A stretch of 64,000 nucleotides of DNA from NCBI RefSeq assembly GCF_039631355.1, contig NZ_JBDIVF010000001.1, positions 558,001 through 622,000 on the forward strand, given 5' to 3'. The DNA comes from Uliginosibacterium paludis (GTDB taxonomy: Bacteria; Pseudomonadota; Gammaproteobacteria; Burkholderiales; Rhodocyclaceae). This document shows positions 53,021 to 60,133 of the stretch, piece after piece. The translations under genes were made by a program, and so were the position numbers. Under the pieces are notes generated by a model, which saw only the letters and a program-made list of their open reading frames with translations, searched no databases and was not told the DNA's origin. Numbering within the stretch: the first letter of the stretch is position 1; each line of letters starts with the position of its first letter.

Positions 53021-53048
53021 AAAGCGGCGGGCATGACCCGCCGCTTTT
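53021..53048 (+). terminator. Attenuating hairpin after dctP
   Basis: AAAGCGGCGGG (53021-53031), 5-base loop, CCCGCCGCTTT (53037-53047) and one further T. It sits 8 bases after dctP and 24 bases before dctQ, so it should reduce transcription into the membrane genes relative to the binding protein. Confidence 0.72.
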
Positions 53049-53071
53049 CATTGGCGTTCAAGGATTCCGAC

Positions 53072-53590
53072 ATGAGAACTCTGCTCAATGCGCTGTACCG
53101 CGCCAGCGGTGCCGCCGCCGCCCTGGGCATGATTGCGACGCTGGTGATGGTCATGACCGGCGTGGTCAGCCGTCCGCTGGGCATCTACCTGCGCGGCACC
53201 GACGATTACGCTGGCTACTGCATGGCGGCCTGCGGCTTCCTCGCACTGGCCTACACCTTCAAGCATGGCGAACACATCCGGGTGAGCCTCGTCATCGAGC
53301 GCCTTGGCCCGAAGATGCGGCGCGCGGCCGAATGGATGTCGCTCGCCGCCGGCACGCTGGTAAGTGGCGCGCTGGCCTGGTATTCGATCCAGCTGGTCTG
53401 GCAGTCGCACCAGTTCGGCGACGTTTCGCCCGGCGTTGATGCCACGCCCCTGTGGATTCCCCAGATCGGCATGGCGGCAGGTTGCCTGGTCTTCTTCATC
53501 GCGCTGCTGGATGACCTCGTCACCACCTCGCTCGGCCGCGCCCCGCACCGCTTCGCCCACGCGAACGACGAACCCGCCCACATGGAATGA
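53072..53590 (+). CDS. dctQ: TRAP transporter small permease DctQ
   Basis: A 172-residue four-span inner-membrane protein: AAALGMIATLVMVMTGVVSR at the start, RGTDDYAGYCMAACGFLALAY in the second span, HGEHIRVSLVIERLG in the connecting loop, all typical of DctQ. ATG 53072 is chosen because the longer frame (to 52955) would overlap dctP and the hairpin. It pairs with DctM 9 bases downstream. Confidence 0.93.
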   Translation: MRTLLNALYRASGAAAALGMIATLVMVMTGVVSRPLGIYLRGTDDYAGYCMAACGFLALAYTFKHGEHIRVSLVIERLGPKMRRAAEWMSLAAGTLVSGALAWYSIQLVWQSHQFGDVSPGVDATPLWIPQIGMAAGCLVFFIALLDDLVTTSLGRAPHRFAHANDEPAHME

Positions 53591-53599
53591 GACGCTGAC

Positions 53600-54898
53600 A
53601 TGGACCTCACGATTGCTGCACTCCTGATCGGCCTGATGCTGCTGTTTCTGGCCGGTGGCCTGTGGATCGGCCTCGCCCTGATCGCGGTCGGCGTGATGGG
53701 CATGCTGGGTTTCACGCCGCGCTCGCCCGGTGACGGCATGGCCGTCACGATCTGGGGATCGGGTTCGGCCTGGACGCTCACGGCGCTGCCGCTGTTCCTG
53801 TGGATGGGCGAAATCCTTTTCCGCACCAAACTCTCGGAAGACATGTTCAAGGGGCTCGCCCCCTGGCTGGAGCGTCTGCCGGGTCGCCTGCTGCATACCA
53901 ACATCATCGGCTGCACGCTGTTTGCCGCGGTCTCCGGCTCCTCGGCAGCGACCTGCGCCACCATCGGCAAGATCGCGCTGCCGGAACTCACCCGGCGTGG
54001 CTATCCGGAATCGATGGCGCTGGGCACGCTGGCCGGCGCCGGCACCCTGGGCCTGCTGATTCCGCCCTCGATCATCATGATCGTGTACGGCGTGTCGGCA
54101 GATGTTTCGATCGCCAAGCTCTTCATCGGCGGCGTGCTGCCGGGCATCCTGCTCGCCGCGCTGTTCATGGGCTGGGTGGTGATCTGGTCGCTGCTCAATC
54201 CGGAAAAGATTCCACCGGCCGACATCCGGACCAATCTGGCCGGCAAGCTCCGCGCCTCGCGCCACCTGATTCCGGTCGTGCTGCTGATTGCCGGCGTACT
54301 GGGCTCGATCTACACCGGGGTGGCCACCGCGACCGAAGCCGCCGGCATCGGCGTGGTCGGCAGCCTGATCATCTCGGCCGCGCAGCGCACGCTCAACCGC
54401 AGCAACTTCATTGCCGCGCTGATGGGCGCAACCCGGCTCTACTGCATGATCGCGCTGATTCTCGCCGGCTCGGCCTTCCTCACGCTGGCGATGGGCTATA
54501 TCGGCCTGCCGCGCCACCTTGCCGCCTGGATCGGTACGCTGGGGCTCTCGCCCGGCATGCTGCTGGTCGTGCTGGGCATCTTCTATGTGGTGCTGGGCTG
54601 CTTCCTCGATGGCATCTCGATGGTGGTGCTGACCATGGCGGTGCTGCTGCCGACCATCCAGGCCGCAGGGATCGATCCGCTGTGGTTCGGCATCTTCATC
54701 GTGGTGGTGGTCGAAATGGCGCAGATCACGCCGCCGGTGGGCTTCAACCTCTTCGTGCTGCAGGGGCTCACCGGGCGCCAGATCACCACCATCGCGCGTT
54801 ACGCGATGCCCTACTTCATGCTGATGGCGCTGGCAGTCGTGCTGCTCTATGCCTTCCCCGGCCTCATCACCTGGCTGCCGGGCAAGATGATCGGCTGA
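53600..54898 (+). CDS. dctM: TRAP transporter large permease DctM
   Basis: A 432-residue permease with about 12 spans that carries out sodium-coupled transport of the ligand delivered by DctP. Family stretches are LPLFLWMGEILFRTKLSEDM, GCTLFAAVSGSSAATCATIG, GAGTLGLLIPPSIIMIVYGV and EMAQITPPVGFNLFVLQGL. It completes the dctPQM unit. Full length. Confidence 0.95.
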   Translation: MDLTIAALLIGLMLLFLAGGLWIGLALIAVGVMGMLGFTPRSPGDGMAVTIWGSGSAWTLTALPLFLWMGEILFRTKLSEDMFKGLAPWLERLPGRLLHTNIIGCTLFAAVSGSSAATCATIGKIALPELTRRGYPESMALGTLAGAGTLGLLIPPSIIMIVYGVSADVSIAKLFIGGVLPGILLAALFMGWVVIWSLLNPEKIPPADIRTNLAGKLRASRHLIPVVLLIAGVLGSIYTGVATATEAAGIGVVGSLIISAAQRTLNRSNFIAALMGATRLYCMIALILAGSAFLTLAMGYIGLPRHLAAWIGTLGLSPGMLLVVLGIFYVVLGCFLDGISMVVLTMAVLLPTIQAAGIDPLWFGIFIVVVVEMAQITPPVGFNLFVLQGLTGRQITTIARYAMPYFMLMALAVVLLYAFPGLITWLPGKMIG

Positions 54899-55061
54899 AA
54901 AGAGGCCGCCGGCGCGAGCGCGGCAGACAGCGAGGATTCGTCATCCGGCGCCGCATGCTGGCAGAATAGCCGCCGGCCCGGCGCCGCGGCATGCCACCGT
55001 ACGCGCTGCGGGCCGGCCACTCCCGACCAAGCCGCGCCCTTCGCCCGGGGCTCCGAAACCC

Positions 55062-57284
55062 ATGCCGATCCGCCCTCTGCGCGCGCTCCGCCGCATTGCC
55101 CTGCCCGCCCTCCTCTGCCTGTGCGGCGTTGCCGCCAGCGCCGCTTCAGCCGGCACACCGCCGCCGCGGATCGGGCTGGTTCTCGGTGGCGGCGGCGCAC
55201 GCGGGCTGGCACACCTGGGCGTCCTGGAAGAGCTGGAGAAGCTGCACATCCCGATCAGCTGCATCGCCGGCACCAGCGCCGGTGCCCTGGTCGGCGGCAT
55301 CTATGCCACCGGGCAGCCGCTCGATGGCGTGATCGACCGGATTGCCAATGCCGACTGGCAACGCCTGCTCAGCGGCACGGCGGACCGCCGGAATCTGCCC
55401 TTCGCGGCGAAAAACGGCGACGACCGCAATCTCTCCGCCATCACGCTGGGGCTCGATGGCAGCGGCGTGCACGTGCCGCGGCGGATTCTCGGCTCGCAGA
55501 ATGTCGACCGTTTCCTGCGCGAGCTGACACGTGACAGCATGCCGGGCAGCTTCGACCGGCTCCCCATCCCCTTCCGCGCGGTCGCGACTGACCTCATCAG
55601 TGGCGACATTCATGTCTTCGACCGGGGCGACCTGGCCACCGCGCTGCGCGCCAGCATGGCCGTGCCGGGCGTCTTCGATCTGGTGGAACTCGAGGGTCAC
55701 TACTACATCGATGGCATGTTCGTGCGCAACCTGCCGGTCGAAGAGATCAAGGGCCGCTGCGCCGACATCGTGATCGCCGTCGACGTCGGCTCGCCCACGC
55801 TGGAAGCCGGTCAGATCCATTCGCTGATCGATGTGCTGGCGCAGTCGATGCACATCGCCATGGGACGCAACGTGATCGAGCAGCGCAAGCTGCTCGGCGC
55901 GCAGGACATCCTGATTCAGCCGGACCTCGACGGCTACACGCCGGCCAGCTTTGCCGAGGCGCCCGCCATCATCGCGCGCGGCCGCAAGCTCGCTCCGGCC
56001 ACACTCGAGCGCCTGCGTGCGCTCTCGCTGGACACCGAAGCCTGGGAGCGCTGGCGCAGTGCGCTCACGGCGGCAGCCGGCGAGCCTGCTCCCTATGCTC
56101 GGGTCGAAATCGCGCAGACCCGCTATGTGCCGGCCGACGAAGTACGCGCCCGGATCGAAACGCCGCAAGCACCGCAGACGCAGCGCGAACTGCTCGAGCG
56201 GCTCGACACGCTGCACGCCAGTGGCGACTTCGACCGCATCAACTACTTCCTGCATGACGAAGACGGTCAGCGGGTCGCCACCATCGTGCCGCTCGAACGC
56301 AGCATCGGCCCCAACCACCTGCGCTTCGGCACCCAGATCAGCCTCGACAGCTACAGCAAATCGGAAGTCACTTTGCTCGGCAGCTACCAGATGACCTGGC
56401 TGAACCGCTGGGGCGCCCAGTGGCGCAATGATTTCCAGCTCGGCGTGGGCAGCCGGATCGCCAGCGAGTTCTATCAGCCGCTGGCGGGCACGCCCTGGTT
56501 CATTGCGCCGGGCATCACGCTCGCCCGCATCGACAAGCCGATCTACGCCTCCAATGGCCTGCATGTGGCCGACCTGCGCAGCTACAGCACCGAAAACGGC
56601 GCCGATCTCGGTTACGCCCTCGGCCGCTACGGCGAGCTGCGCACCGGCCTGTTCACCCGGCGTACCGGCAGCCGCATTGCCTCCGGTCTGGCCGCAGGCG
56701 TCTCGGAAGAGGTACATGACAGCGGGCTGCGCGCCGCGCTCGTCATCGACCAGCTCGACAATCCGCGCTTCCCGCGTCAGGGCTACCACCTGAGCACGCG
56801 CTACCGCTTCGGCGACGTGAAGAGCGACACCGCCGGCACGTCGAGCCGGCAGCACAACGCCAGCCTGAGCCTCGATCTCGCCGACACCTTCGGCGCCACG
56901 ACGCTGCGCGGCACGCTGCAATCGGTGCGCACGCACGGCGCATCGGTTGTGGATGCACCGCAGCTGGGCGGCTTCCTGCAACTCTCCGGTCTGCAGACGG
57001 GCGAACTGTTCGGCGAGGGCAGCCTCTTCGGTCGCCTCATGGTCTACAACCGGATCCGTCCGCTGCTGCCTTCGCTGGGCAGCGGCACCTATCTGGGAGG
57101 ATCATTCGAGCTCGGACGCGTCTACCGCCAGCTCACAACCGGCACCGACACCCCGCTGATTCCGGCTGCATCCCTCTGGATCGGCATGGACACCTTCATG
57201 GGGCCGCTCTATCTGGGCACAGGCTGGTCCAACTACCACGGCGCCAATCTGGGCGCCTACCTCTACCTGGGCTACACGCCCTGA
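55062..57284 (+). CDS. PlpD-like patatin phospholipase with Omp85-type barrel (type Vd)
   Basis: A 740-residue exported protein. After a signal peptide (MPIRPLRALRRIALPALLCL..., to about 30) comes a patatin domain with oxyanion loop GGGGARGLAHLGVL, nucleophile in GTSAGALVGG and catalytic Asp in YIDGMFVRNLPVEE. A linker with one POTRA-like segment (about 350-400) leads to a C-terminal 16-strand-type surface-antigen barrel (YLGTGWSNYHGAN, ending LYLGYTP). This is the layout of Pseudomonas PlpD, where the barrel secretes the lipase domain. It stands alone between the TRAP genes and a TauE permease. Confidence 0.9.
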   Translation: MPIRPLRALRRIALPALLCLCGVAASAASAGTPPPRIGLVLGGGGARGLAHLGVLEELEKLHIPISCIAGTSAGALVGGIYATGQPLDGVIDRIANADWQRLLSGTADRRNLPFAAKNGDDRNLSAITLGLDGSGVHVPRRILGSQNVDRFLRELTRDSMPGSFDRLPIPFRAVATDLISGDIHVFDRGDLATALRASMAVPGVFDLVELEGHYYIDGMFVRNLPVEEIKGRCADIVIAVDVGSPTLEAGQIHSLIDVLAQSMHIAMGRNVIEQRKLLGAQDILIQPDLDGYTPASFAEAPAIIARGRKLAPATLERLRALSLDTEAWERWRSALTAAAGEPAPYARVEIAQTRYVPADEVRARIETPQAPQTQRELLERLDTLHASGDFDRINYFLHDEDGQRVATIVPLERSIGPNHLRFGTQISLDSYSKSEVTLLGSYQMTWLNRWGAQWRNDFQLGVGSRIASEFYQPLAGTPWFIAPGITLARIDKPIYASNGLHVADLRSYSTENGADLGYALGRYGELRTGLFTRRTGSRIASGLAAGVSEEVHDSGLRAALVIDQLDNPRFPRQGYHLSTRYRFGDVKSDTAGTSSRQHNASLSLDLADTFGATTLRGTLQSVRTHGASVVDAPQLGGFLQLSGLQTGELFGEGSLFGRLMVYNRIRPLLPSLGSGTYLGGSFELGRVYRQLTTGTDTPLIPAASLWIGMDTFMGPLYLGTGWSNYHGANLGAYLYLGYTP

Positions 57285-57317
57285 ACCGCAACCCTCCGGC
57301 TTCCGCAACACCGCCTC

Positions 57318-58079
57318 ATGCTGACCACCACCCTGTTCCTCTGTCTCTTCGCCTTCTGCGCCGGTCTCATCGATGCGGCGGTCGGCGGTGGCGGCCTGAT
57401 CCAGGTCCCCGCGATGTTCAACTTCCTGCCCGGTGTCGAGCCTTCGACCCTGCTCGGCAGCAACAAGCTCACCTCCGCCTGTGGCACCACCATGGCCGCA
57501 CGCTCCTGGGTGAAGCGGGTCAGCATTCCCTGGGGCCTGGTCCTGCCGGCGGCGGGCACCGCCTTCGTGATGTCCTTCTGCGGTGCGATGGCGGTGTCTG
57601 CCGTGCCAGCTTCGCTGATGCGCCCTCTGGTGCTGGTGCTGATCATCGCGATGGCGATCTACACCTTCCTCAAGAAGGATTTCGGCGCGGTGCGAAAACC
57701 GCTGGTGATCGGCCGGCGCGAGCGCCTGATGGCGCTGCTCATCGGTGGCGCCATCGGCTTCTATGACGGCCTCTTCGGCCCCGGCACCGGCAGTTTCCTG
57801 ATCTTTCTCTTCATCCGCTGCCATGCGCTGGACTTCCTGCAGGCCTCGGCCAGCGCCAAGATCGTGAACCTCGCCACCAATGTGGCGGCGCTGGTGTTTT
57901 TCGTGCCGGCCGGCAAGGTGATCTACAGCCTGGCGCTGCCGATGGCGGTATTCAACATGGCCGGCGCGCTCGTGGGCTCCCGGCTGGCCATCCGCCAGGG
58001 TGCAGCCTTCGTGCGTGTGCTGTTCCTCTTCCTGCTGATCGCCCTGATCGTCAAACTCGCCTGGGACATGGTCGCCTGA
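57318..58079 (+). CDS. TauE/SafE family membrane permease
   Basis: A 253-residue protein with about eight spans, of the sulfite/organosulfur exporter family (DUF81). Family motifs: LIDAAVGGGGLIQVPAMFNF, LLGSNKLTSACGTTMAARSW and GFYDGLFGPGTGSFLIFLFI. Specificity cannot be predicted from sequence. It lies 33 bases after the patatin gene and ends at a strong terminator. Confidence 0.92.
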   Translation: MLTTTLFLCLFAFCAGLIDAAVGGGGLIQVPAMFNFLPGVEPSTLLGSNKLTSACGTTMAARSWVKRVSIPWGLVLPAAGTAFVMSFCGAMAVSAVPASLMRPLVLVLIIAMAIYTFLKKDFGAVRKPLVIGRRERLMALLIGGAIGFYDGLFGPGTGSFLIFLFIRCHALDFLQASASAKIVNLATNVAALVFFVPAGKVIYSLALPMAVFNMAGALVGSRLAIRQGAAFVRVLFLFLLIALIVKLAWDMVA

Positions 58080-58103
58080 GGCCGACCCGCGACGGAACAA
58101 ACA

Positions 58104-58133
58104 AAAAGGCCACTTCCGGGGAAGTGGCCTTTT
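58104..58133. terminator. Bidirectional terminator after the TauE-family gene
   Basis: AAAAGGCCACTTC (58104-58116) and GAAGTGGCCTTTT (58121-58133) form a 13-bp stem with T/A runs at the base on both strands. It separates the TauE-family gene from the oppositely oriented tRNA-Met. Confidence 0.88.
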
Positions 58134-58145
58134 CGCTGAAACCGT

Positions 58146-58222
58146 TGGTGGTGATGGGCGGAGTCGAACCGCCGACCTATGGGTTATGAATCCATCGCTC
58201 TAACCATCTGAGCTACATCACC
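58146..58222 (-). tRNA. tRNA-Met (CAU), elongator
   Basis: On the minus strand GGTGATG...CATCACC forms the acceptor stem, with D-loop GCTCAGATGGTTAGAGC, anticodon arm around GATTCATAACC (anticodon CAT), T arm GGCGGTTCGACTCCGCC and encoded CCA; 77 bases, uninterrupted. The T54 and acceptor pair pattern (G1-C72) excludes the initiator tRNA. It is the second CAT-anticodon tRNA in this window. Confidence 0.93.
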
Positions 58223-58418
58223 GCCGAAGAGCGCGAGATTATAGCGAGGCATTTCCGGATTGGCAACGCATCAATTGAGCCACTGCACCGGGGAAATGTC
58301 TCGATTTCTTTCAAACCCTCGCAGGATCATGGACTTGGCGGTTTCTCGATTGACTTTGCTGAGGCGATGGCCGACCATTCAGGCCTCCTTTTGCCCCTGT
58401 TTACACTGCCAATACACC

Positions 58419-58769
58419 ATGAAAGCTCTCCTGCGGCTGGTGATGTGCCTCGGTTTCTTCCTGGTCCTGCCTGCGCAGGCGCAACTCCGCAGCATTCCGG
58501 AGAACGCGCTGCGGGCCGACATGGAGCTCGTGTCGTCCCGCGTGGTGAAGCTCGATGGTGACAGCTACGCGCTGTCTGTCGGCGCCCAGATCTACAACAC
58601 CAACAACATGCTGGTGCTCACGCAGGCGCTCGACTCCGGCCTGCGTTATGCGGTGCGTGTGCAGATCAGCGAGCAGAGGGAAGTCACGAAGGTCTGGATG
58701 CTGACCGAAGCCGAAGCCGCTGCCAAGGCACCGCTTCTCAACCCCAAGAAATGGTTCTGGCCGTTCTGA
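58419..58769 (+). CDS. Small exported protein of unknown function
   Basis: A 116-residue protein with a signal peptide (MKALLRLVMCLGFFLVLPAQ, cut near AQA|QLR). The mature part (about 94 residues) has a beta-rich pattern (SYALSVGAQIYNTNNMLVLT, LRYAVRVQISEQREVTKVWM) and ends PLLNPKKWFWPF. I know similar proteins only as hypothetical ones in betaproteobacteria. The frame is open to 58260, but only ATG 58419 gives a signal peptide. It lies 29 bases before miaB. Confidence 0.75.
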   Translation: MKALLRLVMCLGFFLVLPAQAQLRSIPENALRADMELVSSRVVKLDGDSYALSVGAQIYNTNNMLVLTQALDSGLRYAVRVQISEQREVTKVWMLTEAEAAAKAPLLNPKKWFWPF

Positions 58770-58798
58770 ACCCTGCCCCACTCCTGTAAAGCTGTCAG

Positions 58799-60133
58799 AT
58801 GAAAAAGCTGTACATCCGCACCTTCGGGTGCCAGATGAACGAGTACGACTCGGACAAGATGGCCGACGTGCTCGCCGCCGGTGAAGAACTGGTCAAGACC
58901 GACAATCCCGAAGAAGCCGACGTGATCCTCTTCAACACCTGCTCGGTGCGCGAAAAGGCGCAGGAGAAGGTGTTCCACGACCTCGGCCGGGTGAAGCACC
59001 TGAAACAATCCAACCCGAAGCTGATCATCGGTGTCGGCGGCTGCGTGGCGTCGCAGGAAGGCGAAGCCATCATCGCCCGCGCGCCCTATGTGGATGTGGT
59101 CTTCGGCCCGCAGACCCTGCACCGCCTGCCCGAGCTGATCGAAGCGCGGCGCGAGAGCGGCAAGTCGCAGGTGGACATCAGCTTCCCCGAAAACGAGAAG
59201 TTCGATGCGCTGCCGCCCGCCCGCGTGGAAGGCGCGACCGCCTTCGTGTCGATCATGGAAGGCTGCTCGAAGTTCTGCACCTACTGCATCGTGCCCTATA
59301 CCCGTGGCGACGAGATCTATCGTCCGCTGGGCGATCTGCTGGCTGAAATCGCAGGCCTCGCCGAACAGGGCGTGAAGGAAGTCACCCTGCTCGGGCAGAA
59401 CGTGAATGCCTGGCGCGCGCCGGTCGAACCGGGCTCGGACGAGATGGCCGACTTCGCCTTCCTGCTCGAATGCGTGCATGAGATCCCCGGCATCGAGCGC
59501 ATCCGCTACACCACCTCGCATCCGCGCGAGATGACGCCACGCGTGTTCGAGGCCTACGCGAAGCTGCCCAAGCTCGTCTCGCACCTGCACCTGCCTGTGC
59601 AGTCGGGCTCGGACCGCGTACTCGCCGCCATGAAGCGCGGCTATACGATCCTCGAATACAAGTCGGTGGTCAGGAAGCTGCGCGCCGCCCGACCGGACCT
59701 CTCGCTGTCGACCGATTTCATCGTCGGCTTCCCCGGCGAGACCGAGGCAGACTTTGAAGCCACCATGAAGCTGATCGACGAGATCGGTTTCGATGCGTCC
59801 TTCAGCTTCATCTTCAGCCCGCGCCCCGGTACGCCCGCGGCCGACATGGCGGACACCACGCCGCAGAGCGTGAAGCTCGCCCAGCTCTCGCGCCTGCAGA
59901 AGCGCATCGAGGAGCTCGCGGCGGCGGTAAGCGAAAGCATGGTCGGCAGCGTGCAGCGCGTGCTCGTCGAAGGGCGCTCGAAGAAAGATCCGGGCGAACT
60001 CGCCGGCCGCACCGACAACAACCGCGTCGTCAATTTCAAGGGAAACCCGCGCCAGATCGGACATTTCATCAATGTGAAGATCACCGCGGCCTTGCCGCAC
60101 TCCCTGCGCGGCGAGGTCGAAATTGCGGAATGA
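58799..60133 (+). CDS. miaB: tRNA-2-methylthio-N6-dimethylallyladenosine synthase MiaB
   Basis: A 444-residue radical-SAM enzyme that adds a methylthio group to i6A37 of tRNAs reading UNN codons. The N-terminal UPF0004 domain has cluster Cys in TFGCQMNEYDSD, LFNTCSVREKAQ and GVGGCVASQEG; the radical-SAM motif is CSKFCTYCIVPY; a TRAM domain ends the protein. Full length. It overlaps the metalloprotease gene by 11 bases. Confidence 0.97.
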   Translation: MKKLYIRTFGCQMNEYDSDKMADVLAAGEELVKTDNPEEADVILFNTCSVREKAQEKVFHDLGRVKHLKQSNPKLIIGVGGCVASQEGEAIIARAPYVDVVFGPQTLHRLPELIEARRESGKSQVDISFPENEKFDALPPARVEGATAFVSIMEGCSKFCTYCIVPYTRGDEIYRPLGDLLAEIAGLAEQGVKEVTLLGQNVNAWRAPVEPGSDEMADFAFLLECVHEIPGIERIRYTTSHPREMTPRVFEAYAKLPKLVSHLHLPVQSGSDRVLAAMKRGYTILEYKSVVRKLRAARPDLSLSTDFIVGFPGETEADFEATMKLIDEIGFDASFSFIFSPRPGTPAADMADTTPQSVKLAQLSRLQKRIEELAAAVSESMVGSVQRVLVEGRSKKDPGELAGRTDNNRVVNFKGNPRQIGHFINVKITAALPHSLRGEVEIAE

